Assembly (NCBI RefSeq): GCF_009176305.1
Contig: NZ_BLAJ01000006.1
Span: 174,930-238,929, forward strand
Length of the DNA: 64,000 nucleotides
Direction of reading: 5' to 3'
Origin: Martinezella dioscoreae
Lineage (GTDB): Bacteria > Pseudomonadota > Alphaproteobacteria > Rhizobiales > Rhizobiaceae
Numbering within the stretch: position 1 is the stretch's first letter; every line of letters starts with the position of its first letter. The notes beneath the pieces were generated by a model. It saw only the letters and a list, made by a program, of their open reading frames with translations, did not search any database and had not been told where the DNA came from. Shown piece after piece: positions 18,035-26,352 of the stretch. The translations under genes were made by a program, and so were the position numbers.

Positions 18035-18937
18035 CTACGCCGGCCTGATTGCCTCAATTCTGGAGACGTTGATGGCGGGTTTCGCCCGGGGTGCCGCCTC
18101 TACCATCCTGTCGATCAGCGCCTTGCATTCCTCTTTCCCGGTCGCGAGCAATTCGCGCATCGACTTCACGCGCGAGAACATCCACAGCATGAAAGTCAAA
18201 ATGAAGATTGGAAGGCCGCTGAGGCGCACTTTCGACTTCGGATAGACTGGGTAGCCAAGCCCTTTGATCAGCGCGAAGCTTTCCTTCACCCCGCGTGCGA
18301 CGAGCTTTGCTTCGCCCCAGGAGGCACCGCCGCCGCGCCGCTCGCCCGCCACCGCGACGCTTTCGAACCCGATGCATAGCGGAACGTGGCAACGCAGCCA
18401 GAGGGGCATATCGGGTTCGTGGGCCGCAGGTAGTCCGGCGGCGCTGAACACGTCCACCCAGCGCTGCTCACTCATGATCGTCTTTTGAGATTTCGAAATA
18501 GTGGGCTTGAGCTTGCCGTCTTTGTCAATCATCGCCTGCACGAAAGGCATGCCGAACGAGCATCGCTCGGCGCCGACCGCATCGCGCAGCCGCTCCGGTT
18601 CGAAACTGACAAACATGAACTGGATGCTCTTGGCGGCGCTGCGCTGCAAAGCCGGCAGCACGGCATCGGCCTGATAGTCGATGACCGTCACGATGATGAG
18701 GTCGTAAGGTGTCTCCTCGTCGAGCACGTCCGCGATTTGTACGTCGGCGCGCTCACCCGTGACGGTGACGATGCCGTTGTCGCGCCGCAACTGCTGAAGC
18801 CGGGCCGACATCGGCCGAGCGATGACAGTGACGTGGTTGCCGGCGCGAGCCAATTGGAACGCGAATGTGCTGCCGATTTTGCCGCAACCAAGGACGGCAA
18901 TGCGTAAAGACTTCGACGAGAGTGGAGGTGAAGGCAT
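18035..18937 (-). CDS. Ketopantoate reductase (ApbA/PanE)-family oxidoreductase
   Basis: NADPH-dependent reductase-like protein of 300 residues. The N-terminal GxGxxG motif is in LGCGKIGS and the second-strand Arg in VIARPMSARL. A helical C-terminal domain follows, with LWLRCHVPLCIGFESV near the middle where the family's substrate-binding Lys/Asn region lies. It is a divergent homologue, so pantoate synthesis is not assured; many such copies are stress-linked reductases of unknown substrate. ATG 18937 is preferred over 18967 because it precedes the family-type MPSPPL...RIAVLG start. It is divergent from the XRE regulator at 19030. Confidence 0.8.
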   Translation of the reverse strand: MPSPPLSSKSLRIAVLGCGKIGSTFAFQLARAGNHVTVIARPMSARLQQLRRDNGIVTVTGERADVQIADVLDEETPYDLIIVTVIDYQADAVLPALQRSAAKSIQFMFVSFEPERLRDAVGAERCSFGMPFVQAMIDKDGKLKPTISKSQKTIMSEQRWVDVFSAAGLPAAHEPDMPLWLRCHVPLCIGFESVAVAGERRGGGASWGEAKLVARGVKESFALIKGLGYPVYPKSKVRLSGLPIFILTFMLWMFSRVKSMRELLATGKEECKALIDRMVEAAPRAKPAINVSRIEAIRPA

Positions 18938-19029
18938 GAACAAGTCCCCGATTTCGGTCGAGAACAAATCAACCGCAACGGCGTATGCTGGTAAAGTAGT
19001 GACCTTATGGTAGTATAAAGACTAACAGG

Positions 19030-19857
19030 ATGAGCGAATATCTGCCTATCGAAAACATGCTTGGGCGCTATCTCCGCGATCGCCGTGCCAAGCTCGATCC
19101 CGCAGCTCTGGGGTTCTCCTCGGAACGTCGCCGGACTCGCGGTCTGCGCCGCGAGGAAGTCGCGCAACGGGCCAACATCAGCCCGACCTGGTACACCTGC
19201 CTCGAACAGGGGCGCGGCGGCGCGCCATCAGCCGAGGTGCTCGATCGCCTCTCGCGGGCCTTCATGCTCACAGATGCCGAACGTGAGCACCTTTTTCTGC
19301 TCGGCCTCGGCCGCCCGCCCGAGGCCCGCTACCAGAAGAACAATGGCGTGACGCCGCGACTGCAGCGCGTGCTGGACGCGCTGGACCCGAGCCCGGCCCT
19401 GATCAGAACCGCCATTTGGGACGTCGTCGCCTGGAATCGAGCAGCAACCGTGCTGCTGACCGATTATGGAGCGTTGCCACCGGATGAGCGCAATCTGTTG
19501 CGCATGATATTCCTCAATCCGCACGCCCGCACGATGCAACATGATTGGGAGAGCGTGGCGCACTTTGTGGTGGGCGCGTTCAAGCTGGACGCCGCGCGTG
19601 CGGGGGCGGCGGCTGAGGTGGAGCCTCTTATCGACGAGCTCTGCCGGCTGAGCCCCGATTTCAGAAGGATGTGGCGCGACAACGAAGTTCATGGCGCCCA
19701 TGGCGAGGCGGTCAAACATATACACCATCCGGTTCTCGGCCCGCTCGCCTTCGAATATTCGGCGTTTTCTGTCGATGGTAGGACTGATCTCAGCATGGTG
19801 GTCTACAATCCGGCGACGCCAGAGGATGCTGAACGGATCAGGTCCTTGATTGCCTAG
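19030..19857 (+). CDS. XRE-family regulator with MmyB-like ligand-binding domain
   Basis: Regulator of 275 residues. The N-terminal helix-turn-helix (about residues 10-80) contains RTRGLRREEVAQRANISPTW and CLEQGRGGAPS, the standard start of the MmyB-like group. The C-terminal PAS-like domain (about 105-275) has AWNRAATVLLTDYGALPPDE and the HPVLGPLAFEYSAF segment that forms a fatty-acid-type pocket in relatives. It is divergent from the ketopantoate-reductase-like gene, a very common pairing for this group, with which it probably forms a regulator/reductase unit. Confidence 0.92.
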   Translation: MSEYLPIENMLGRYLRDRRAKLDPAALGFSSERRRTRGLRREEVAQRANISPTWYTCLEQGRGGAPSAEVLDRLSRAFMLTDAEREHLFLLGLGRPPEARYQKNNGVTPRLQRVLDALDPSPALIRTAIWDVVAWNRAATVLLTDYGALPPDERNLLRMIFLNPHARTMQHDWESVAHFVVGAFKLDAARAGAAAEVEPLIDELCRLSPDFRRMWRDNEVHGAHGEAVKHIHHPVLGPLAFEYSAFSVDGRTDLSMVVYNPATPEDAERIRSLIA

Positions 19858-20252
19858 CCGTTTTGGCCTCGCCTGCGGCGTTTGTCGACCGACTTGCTTC
19901 CTGAGGCCCGCCGAATTTCAGATAGTGTCCTTCAACGCCGCTAACATGAACACCCGCGAGTGGTGGGAAAAGAGATGCAGGTTTAAAGCTCTGTCGCCCT
20001 AAAACTTCGGACCGCCGTTCCGAGCGATACGGCAGGCGATATCTCCACCGGGGGATGACCGTCCGCCTCCACCTGCTTGTGTGAACGCTTGGGAACGTTC
20101 GGCTTCCCCCGCAATGTCCAGATCATGGCGCAAGACTCTTTGAGGCGGGTTCAGGCATAACGCGTCGTGGCTCCGGCAGATTAGGCGAGCAAGTCCCGAG
20201 AACTCCAATACGCACGCCGGTTCTCTGTGGCCTTTTCTCTGGAGCACCGCGG
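19858..20252. other. Intergenic region, no gene seen
   Basis: The space between two convergent genes has only short frames without family features or ribosome-binding sites. No strong inverted repeat is obvious. Confidence 0.45.
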
Positions 20253-21398
20253 TTATGACGCGGCGTTGAGAAAGTCGATGAGGCTGAAGGGCGCATGCTC
20301 ACCCAGGCAAAGGTCCAGGACTCGGCGCGCGTCAATGGCAGCGGCCTTGCTGCGCGCGAACATCGCCGCCTCATAGACGGTCAGCGCATTCTCGATGTTT
20401 CCAGGCTGAGCGGCTATGGCCTCGCCGAGTTCGGCCCCGTCGAGCATCGCCAGGTTTGCGCCGTCGCCGGCCGGAGGCGACAGATGCGCGGCGTCGCCGA
20501 GCAGCGTCACTCCTGGCGCACGATCCCATCGATGACCAACCGGGAGCGCGTTGACCGCTCGCAGGACCGGCGCCGTGTCGCTGCCGGTGATCAATGAGGT
20601 GAGAGTGGGTGTCCACCCGTCGAATTCGGCTGCTATCCGGGTTTTCACAGTCTCGGCGTCGTTGAAGTCGATGTCCGCAAACCAAGCCGCAGGTCGCATC
20701 AGTTGAACATAGGTGTGGAGAGCGCCTGTCGGCTCCCGGTGCGCGGTGATCCCCTTGCCCGGTTCGAGCGCGAACATTCCGCCGGCCCCGACCGCCGCGG
20801 CCGTTGCGGGAAACCGCCGATCAGCGTCATGCAGGTAGGTCTCGACGAAGGAAACGCCGACATAGCCGGGTTTCGCGTCTGACAACAGCGGGCGTACCTT
20901 TGACCAGGCGCCATCGGCTCCCACGAGCAACGCGGTCTCTACAGCCGAGCCATCGGTGAACGTCAGTTCGTGACGACCGGCGCCAAGCGGCCTGGCTCCG
21001 GCGAGCTTCCGCCCCCACCGGATCGTCCCGGCAGGCAAGGAGTCGATGAGGATCCGCCGCAGGTCGCCCCGGAGCACCTCGGGACGTCGGCCGTCTCCGG
21101 GTTGGTCGAGCAGCACATTGCCGTTTCGGTCGAGGGCGCGCGTCGCGTCGCCACCGTCGTGAACGATTGCGCGGAATGCGTCGGTCAGGCCGGCGGCAGC
21201 GAGCGCGCGCTGACCGTCATGTTCGTGAACGTCAAGCTGGCCGCCTTGAGTGCGGGCGTGCGGGGAGGGCTCCGCTTCGAAGATCGTGGCGGTGATGCCG
21301 TGAAGGTGGAGCACGCGGGCGAGGGTCAGGCCGCCCAGGCCTGCGCCAACAATGGTAACGGGAGTGGTTATGATGGCACCTCGAGATGATTGGAACAT
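20253..21398 (-). CDS. FAD-dependent monooxygenase, TetX-like
   Basis: Class A flavoprotein monooxygenase of 381 residues. The ADP-binding GxGxxG motif is in IVGAGLGGLTLARVL. Next come the TetX-like GGQLDVHEHDGQRAL segment, LRGDLRRILIDSLPAGTI, the DG motif VGADGAWSKVRP, and the flavin-ribityl motif GDAAHLSPPAGDGANLAM. These match the order and spacing of the tetracycline-inactivating TetX group, though actual substrate could be another polycyclic or xenobiotic compound. The ATG at 21398 lies inside one of two TetR-type palindromes, so operator occupancy would cover the start itself. It is divergent from the TetR gene at 21452. Confidence 0.88.
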   Translation of the reverse strand: MFQSSRGAIITTPVTIVGAGLGGLTLARVLHLHGITATIFEAEPSPHARTQGGQLDVHEHDGQRALAAAGLTDAFRAIVHDGGDATRALDRNGNVLLDQPGDGRRPEVLRGDLRRILIDSLPAGTIRWGRKLAGARPLGAGRHELTFTDGSAVETALLVGADGAWSKVRPLLSDAKPGYVGVSFVETYLHDADRRFPATAAAVGAGGMFALEPGKGITAHREPTGALHTYVQLMRPAAWFADIDFNDAETVKTRIAAEFDGWTPTLTSLITGSDTAPVLRAVNALPVGHRWDRAPGVTLLGDAAHLSPPAGDGANLAMLDGAELGEAIAAQPGNIENALTVYEAAMFARSKAAAIDARRVLDLCLGEHAPFSLIDFLNAAS

Positions 21399-21432
21399 TG
21401 TTCCATATAGCAGGGATTGGAACGGCGTTCCA
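21391..21432. promoter_or_regulatory. Twin TGGAAC-N3-GTTCCA operators
   Basis: Two 15-bp palindromes, TGGAACATTGTTCCA (21391-21405) and TGGAACGGCGTTCCA (21418-21432), share identical arms and differ only in the central three bases. Centres are 27 bp apart. They fill the divergent interval between the FAD monooxygenase and its TetR regulator. Confidence 0.85.
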
Positions 21433-21451
21433 GATATGTCATCATAGGCGC

Positions 21452-22129
21452 ATGTCTAAACGAGCTCATCAGACCACGCGGCGCGCGGACGCCCTTTCCA
21501 AGGCGCGGATTGTCAAGGCGGCGGTCGAGATTCTCGATGCGCGCGGGGAGGCCGCTCTGACATTTCGAGCGTTGGCGACACAGCTGGCGACGGGCAGCGG
21601 GGCGATCTACTGGCATATCGCCGACAGGAACGACCTGCTCGCCGCCGCGACGGGAGACGTTCTCGTCCGCGCCCTGGCGAAAGTGGCCAAGGAAGAGGAG
21701 CCAAGAGCAGCGATCCGCGCCATCGCGCTTGCGGTATTCGATGCGATTGACGCTCACCCCTGGGCCGGCGCTCACCTTTCCCGCGAACCATGGCATTCCG
21801 CGGTTGGAGAGATCTTCGAACGCATCGGCGGATGGCTCCAGCCGCTTGGTGTTCCTGCGGATGCACAATTCGACTGCGCCTCCGCGCTGACGAACTACAT
21901 CCTCGGTGTGGCCGGCCAGAACGCGGCCAACGCCCGCACGCTTCCGGACGGAACGGATCGTAAGGCGTGGCTGGAAACCATAGCCACGGGCTGGATTCAG
22001 GATGATCCCGAAGCGCGTCCATTTCTTCGGCGGGTGGCGGCGCAGCTGAGCGAACATGACGATCGCCAACAGTTCATTGCCGGCGTCGACTTCATCCTGG
22101 CGGGCGCCTGCGTCGAGCGAAACGCTTGA
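21452..22129 (+). CDS. TetR-family repressor of the FAD monooxygenase
   Basis: Repressor of 225 residues. The N-terminal helix-turn-helix covers about residues 18-65 (LTFRALATQLATGSGAIYWH, a typical YWH recognition helix end). The C-terminal half is a TetR ligand/dimer domain with the late segment FIAGVDFILAGA. ATG 21452 was chosen because it lies just past the second operator; the frame is open further upstream into operator DNA. Expected action: represses both itself and the divergent monooxygenase until the monooxygenase substrate binds. Confidence 0.92.
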   Translation: MSKRAHQTTRRADALSKARIVKAAVEILDARGEAALTFRALATQLATGSGAIYWHIADRNDLLAAATGDVLVRALAKVAKEEEPRAAIRAIALAVFDAIDAHPWAGAHLSREPWHSAVGEIFERIGGWLQPLGVPADAQFDCASALTNYILGVAGQNAANARTLPDGTDRKAWLETIATGWIQDDPEARPFLRRVAAQLSEHDDRQQFIAGVDFILAGACVERNA

Positions 22130-22189
22130 GGCGGGACGGTGCTCATGCGCCGACAGCCATCTGGAGCGTAGCGCCGAGCTTCTTGGCCC

Positions 22190-23100
22190 TTAGGACGCAG
22201 GGAGGTCCTGCTGCCGCGCATAGCGCGCGGGCGGCAGCCCGACATGGCGGGTGAAGGCGACACTGAACGCGCTTGCCGAGCCGTAGCCGACGCGTTCCGC
22301 GATCTCGGCGATGCCAGCTTCGCTGCGCCGGAGCATGTTCTTAGCCAGAGCCATGCGCCAGTTCAGAAGATAGGCCATCGGCGCAAGACCGACGGCGCGA
22401 CTGAAACGTTCGAAAAAGGCCGAGCGGGAAAGAGCCGCCTCCTTCGCCAGTTGTGCGACCGTCCAGACCTTGGTCGGGCTCTCGTGCATCCGGCGTAACG
22501 TCACGGCAAGACGTTCGTCAGCGAGCCCGCGCACGAGGCCGGGTGATGCAGGTGTCGCCGCCGTCGAGCGAAGTGCTTCTATCAGCAGGACTTCGAGCAA
22601 GTGGGTGAGGATGACGTCGCGTGCCGGCCGCCGGTCGCGGAATTCGTCTCTGACGAGCTCGACGAGGGTGGTAAGCCGAGGCTGGCCGCGGACATGCACG
22701 ACCTGGGAAGCAGCGACACCAGCAGGCCCGCATCGGCAGAATCGAAGCTGCAATGGCCCGCCAACATCGTCAGATCGGGCGGTTCGCTCTGATCGCCGAT
22801 CCTGAATTCGCCCGAGCCAAGCGCAATGGCCACCGCTTCAGGGAAGTCGGTCGGGGGTGGCACGAGGCTGGACATTGCGACGCCGTAGGACTCGGGGACC
22901 AGGATGAAGTCGCCTGAGCGCACTTCGATCGGCTCGCGCCCGTCAATCGCGAGGCGGCAGGAGCCCTCAAGAACGACGCAATAGAAGGGCTGCCCGGTAT
23001 CCGAACGGCGGATGTGCCAACTCCCGGCGCCGACGACGCGCTTCGCATGTCGGGCGCTCGGATTGAGCAGCGCAACGACCTCCGCCAGTGGATCGATCAT
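22190..23100 (-). pseudogene. AraC-family regulator, frameshifted
   Basis: The N-terminal half (from ATG 23100, MIDPLAEVVALLN) is a cupin-6 effector domain. The frame fails after GLLVSLLP near 22705. The next frame continues at once with QVVHVRGQPRL and then a full AraC helix-turn-helix pair (LAKEAALSRSAFFERFSRAV, AERVGYGSASAFSVAFTRH). The junction is a CCC run; one extra C would give an uninterrupted protein of about 300 residues. Either a recent null mutation or a base-calling error. It is divergent from the SDR gene at 23202, its probable target. Confidence 0.8.
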
Positions 23101-23115
23101 ATGTCGGACTTTCAC

Positions 23116-23139
23116 TAATCAAACTTGGACTATTGATTA
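23116..23139. promoter_or_regulatory. TAATCAA/TTGATTA inverted repeat upstream of SDR
   Basis: Perfect 7-bp arms at 23116-23122 and 23133-23139 with a 10-bp spacer. The AATCAAAC string recurs near 23181. They lie between the AraC pseudogene and the SDR start, so they are likely binding sites for that regulator. Confidence 0.5.
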
Positions 23140-23201
23140 TAGATGGTCCAGGCAAGTGGGTCTATCGTCTTCGTGTAGACAATCAAACCTGCGAGACCTG
23201 C

Positions 23202-23945
23202 ATGAAGACCATATTGATTACCGGCTGCTCTTCCGGCTTCGGACTTGAGACCGTCAGATATTTCGTCGACCGCGACTGGACGGTCATCGCGACAATGCGC
23301 ACGCCGCGCGAGGATGTGCTGCCCTCTTCAAAGAATGTGCGCGTGCTCGCGCTCGATGTGACCGATCCGGACAGCATCCATCAGGCCATCGAGGCTGCCG
23401 GGCCAATCGACGCCCTGGTCAACAATGCAGGCGTGGGCGCCGCGGCGCCGTTCGAGGTCATGCCCATGTCGACGATCCACGACGTCTTCGAGACGAACCT
23501 CTACGGTACGATGGCCGTCACGCAGGCGGTGCTGCCGCAGCTCAGGGAACGTAGGGGAGGGGTCGTCGTGAACGTTACGTCGTCCGTGACGCTGCGGGCG
23601 CTCCCGCTAGTCGCAGCCTACACGGCGAGCAAGGCGGCGGTGAACGCCTTTACCGAGTCCATGGCGCTGGAAGTCGCACAGTTCGGCATACGCGCGCACA
23701 TCGTGCTACCCGGGCGCGCGCCCGAGACCCGCTTCGCCGAGAATGGCAGCTCCCGAATGCGGGGTCTCGACCACGAGGCCTATGCCGATCTCGTCAAAGG
23801 CTTCATGGCCCGCTTCAGCCTGCCGGGCCCGGTCACCCATTCGCGGGATGTCGCCGAAGCCGTGAGGCGCGCGGTGAACGATCCCTCGAGCCCCGTGCGG
23901 ATCCCCGCAGGCGCCGACGCGGTGGCCTGGGCCGAGGCGAGCTGA
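23202..23945 (+). CDS. Classical short-chain dehydrogenase/reductase
   Basis: SDR oxidoreductase of 247 residues. The cofactor motif TGCSSGFG is at residues 6-13, NNAGVG at about 77-82, the catalytic Ser in VTSSVTL and the YTASKAA motif supplies catalytic Tyr and Lys. ATG 23202 begins MKTILITG, the normal family start; the longer frame to 23088 covers the promoter. Two GRAP residues replace the usual PG proline region, a minor variation. Probably NADP-dependent; substrate unknown. Its neighbouring AraC regulator is broken, so expression may be unregulated. Confidence 0.9.
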   Translation: MKTILITGCSSGFGLETVRYFVDRDWTVIATMRTPREDVLPSSKNVRVLALDVTDPDSIHQAIEAAGPIDALVNNAGVGAAAPFEVMPMSTIHDVFETNLYGTMAVTQAVLPQLRERRGGVVVNVTSSVTLRALPLVAAYTASKAAVNAFTESMALEVAQFGIRAHIVLPGRAPETRFAENGSSRMRGLDHEAYADLVKGFMARFSLPGPVTHSRDVAEAVRRAVNDPSSPVRIPAGADAVAWAEAS

Positions 23946-24133
23946 CGTGAAGGTCGCCACGCGATCACGCCCAATGGCAATGTCCTGCCCTTGGCACGGA
24001 TTGATGTTCCTGCTTCCTGTTATTGATCGGTGACTCGCGTATGCTCGTCATATCGCATTGGGTGCGGAGGCCGGATGGGAGGAAGAGGCGCGTCGCGCCC
24101 ACTCCCTCTCCGGAGCGGTTTGGCTGTCGGGCC

Positions 24134-25003
24134 TCAGGCCGCGGTAGCGATCTCACTGGCAAAGGCCCGGTAGGAATGCAGAGGGCGACCCAGGATCGTG
24201 ATCAGCCGCTCCACGTCGCCGAGCTCGGGGATCATGCCATCGGTGACGTAGCGTTCGGCCATCAGACGCATCTCATAGGCCGTCCACTTCGGCATGAAGC
24301 TTGCCATGTTCTGCTCGAATCCGCTGGGATCGTCGCCGCCGTAGACAACCGGGCGGTCGAGCAGGTCCGACCAGATCTTGGCCACATCCGGGCCGGTCAG
24401 CGTGTCGGGGCCGACAAGGTTGATCGTCTCGATAGGTAGCTTGCGGGCAGCCTGGTCGCGGCGGATCAGTTCGATGGCGGCGACCTCGGCGATATCGCGG
24501 GCGTCGACCATGGCGACACCCTTATCGCCGATCGGCATCGGGTAGACGCCGTGATTGAGGATTACGTCCTTGATCATCAGCTCATTGTCGATGAAGTATG
24601 TCGGGCGCAGGATGGTGGCGCTGAAGCCCATCTGGACGAGCATGCGCTCAGCACCGAACTTGACGGCGAAATGCGGCACATTCACTGCACGATCGGCATC
24701 GAACACGGAAAGATAGACGACCCGTTCGACGCCCGCCTCGCGGGCGATGTTGAGCGTGATGATCGCCTGGGTGAATTCATCGCCGGTAACGGCATTCAAC
24801 AAAAAGAGCGTGCTTACGCCGTGGAAGGCGTTGCGCAGCGCATCGATGTCGAGCAGGTCGCCTTGAGTAACTTCGACGCCGGCCGAGACATTGGCCCTTG
24901 AGGGATCGCGGGTCAGCACGCGAACCTTCGCGCCACGCTTGATGAGTTGATCCACGACGTGGTGGCCGACACGACCGGTGGCGCCTGTAACGAGAATGGT
25001 CAT
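24134..25003 (-). CDS. NmrA-family NAD(P)-binding oxidoreductase
   Basis: Atypical SDR of 289 residues. The Rossmann loop TGATGRVG is at residues 6-13, with the NADP-type Arg in VLTRDPSRA. NmrA-type segments follow: VYLSVFDADRAV, TILRPTYFIDN and GVAMVDARDIAEVAA. It may reduce quinones or sense the NADP/NADPH ratio. It is divergent from a LysR regulator whose start lies about 105 bases away, with the repeat CAATTT-N8-AAATTG between them. Confidence 0.88.
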   Translation of the reverse strand: MTILVTGATGRVGHHVVDQLIKRGAKVRVLTRDPSRANVSAGVEVTQGDLLDIDALRNAFHGVSTLFLLNAVTGDEFTQAIITLNIAREAGVERVVYLSVFDADRAVNVPHFAVKFGAERMLVQMGFSATILRPTYFIDNELMIKDVILNHGVYPMPIGDKGVAMVDARDIAEVAAIELIRRDQAARKLPIETINLVGPDTLTGPDVAKIWSDLLDRPVVYGGDDPSGFEQNMASFMPKWTAYEMRLMAERYVTDGMIPELGDVERLITILGRPLHSYRAFASEIATAA

Positions 25004-25040
25004 TGGGATTGCTCCGTTGAGGTGTTCAGTTGACAGTTAT

Positions 25041-25060
25041 CAATTTAATGATCCAAATTG
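25041..25060. promoter_or_regulatory. Inverted repeat in NmrA/LysR divergent promoter
   Basis: CAATTT (25041-25046) and AAATTG (25055-25060) form a dyad in a short AT-rich stretch. A second CCAAAT/ATTTGG dyad overlaps it, extending to about 25083. Suited to a LysR-type regulator. Confidence 0.4.
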
Positions 25061-25108
25061 CGCCCGATAGACGTCATATTTGGACAGACTGTCTCGTTGG
25101 TGAAACAC

Positions 25109-26002
25109 ATGGATCTGCTCGCTCTCGCCGATTTCAATCTGGTCGCTCGCCACGGCGGGTTCGGCAGGGCTGCTCGCGCCACTGGCCGACCGAAGGCAAC
25201 CTTGTCGCGGCGTGTGGCCGACCTTGAGGCGAGTCTCGACCTGCGTCTGTTCGAGCGCGGTGCACGGACGCTAAAGCTCACGGAGGAAGGGCGCGCACTC
25301 TTCGAGCGAACAGGCGCACTCCTGACCGAGCTTGACGAAACGGCGAAGGCTATCGCGTCGGGCGGACATAGCCCCCGAGGGCGGTTGCGGATCAGCGCAC
25401 CCTTGCTGTTCTCCCAGACGGCAATGGGGAAGCTTGCGGCGGGATTCGTCCTGAAACACGCCGAAGTTCAGCTCGAGATCACGACGGAAGACCGGGCAGT
25501 CGATATGATCGAGGAGGCTTATGATCTGGTCATTCGCGTCAATCCGGAGCCGGACGAAAGCCTCGTTGGTCGCGTGTTCCTGCATGATCGGCTGGTGGTC
25601 GTGGCAAGCCCCGATCTACCGCGCCCGATGGGCCGCGACCCCGTTGCCGCCGTCACTCGTGGATCGATGGCCCAAGCTGAATTGTGGGAGGTCATGACCT
25701 CAGCGGGAAAATTGAGCATCGCGGCAAGGCCAGTTCTGAGCGTCTCCTCGTTCATTATGGTTCGTGATGCCGTTCGAGCGGGGGCGGGAGCGGCGCGTCT
25801 ACCCCTATCGCTCGCCATTCCGGATTTGGCTACCGGCAGGCTGGTGAGCTGGGGTGAGCTAGAGGGGCTTCAAACCGCTCTTTGGGCACTATATCCAACG
25901 CGTCGGCTCCTCAGCGCGCGTGTTTCGGCATTCCTAGATTATCTGAAGGAGGCCTTTCCTCAAGGGACGCCCGACGAGCTTGCCGCCTTCGTTGAAGGAT
26001 GA
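25109..26002 (+). CDS. LysR-family transcriptional regulator
   Basis: LysR regulator of 297 residues from ATG 25109 (MDLLALADFNLV). The helix-turn-helix is GGFGRAARATGRPKATLSRR with the family LTEEGRALF wing. The effector domain has the EDRAVDMIEEAYDLVIRV segment. The frame is open to 25058, but the shorter start matches family N-termini. It is divergent from the NmrA-type gene, its probable target. Confidence 0.9.
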   Translation: MDLLALADFNLVARHGGFGRAARATGRPKATLSRRVADLEASLDLRLFERGARTLKLTEEGRALFERTGALLTELDETAKAIASGGHSPRGRLRISAPLLFSQTAMGKLAAGFVLKHAEVQLEITTEDRAVDMIEEAYDLVIRVNPEPDESLVGRVFLHDRLVVVASPDLPRPMGRDPVAAVTRGSMAQAELWEVMTSAGKLSIAARPVLSVSSFIMVRDAVRAGAGAARLPLSLAIPDLATGRLVSWGELEGLQTALWALYPTRRLLSARVSAFLDYLKEAFPQGTPDELAAFVEG

Positions 26003-26066
26003 ATGCAATCGCAATGGTTTATCGCGTAGAGATGGACCGAACGCGGCCGCACTCCATGATTGGGGA

Positions 26067-26345
26067 TTAGTTTCGCCCATTCGATGTCTTCGCCAGCATC
26101 TCACTCAGCGTTGCCGCCGAGAGCATGGCTTCGGCTAAAAGTTTCTTGAGCTTCTGGTTTTCTTCCATCAGTGCTCTCATTCTTTTGGAATCGAGACCGG
26201 CATTTCCGAAATGAAGGGATTGCCACCGATAGAAGGTCGGCTCGCTGATACCGTGCTTGTGGCAAACATCAGCAACCGTCACCCCAGCCTGGTGCTCTTT
26301 CAGTATGCCGGTAATCTGATCGTCGTCGAATTTTCTCTTGCCCAT
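26067..26345 (-). mobile_element. Remnant of IS3-family transposase OrfA
   Basis: Protein of 92 residues that begins MGKRKFDDDQITGILKEHQ and contains the OrfA helix-turn-helix (VADVCHKHGISEPTFYRW) and the leucine-zipper start RALMEENQKLKKLLAEAML. After that the normal C-terminus is replaced by unrelated residues and no OrfB follows. This is a decayed or truncated insertion sequence abutting the 3' end of the secretion adaptor gene (8 bases away). Confidence 0.8.
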
Positions 26346-26352
26346 CACCGCT

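Noticed and set aside
19999..20247. Leftward frame of 82 codons after the FAD monooxygenase
   Set aside because: Low-complexity, no start signal, no family resemblance.
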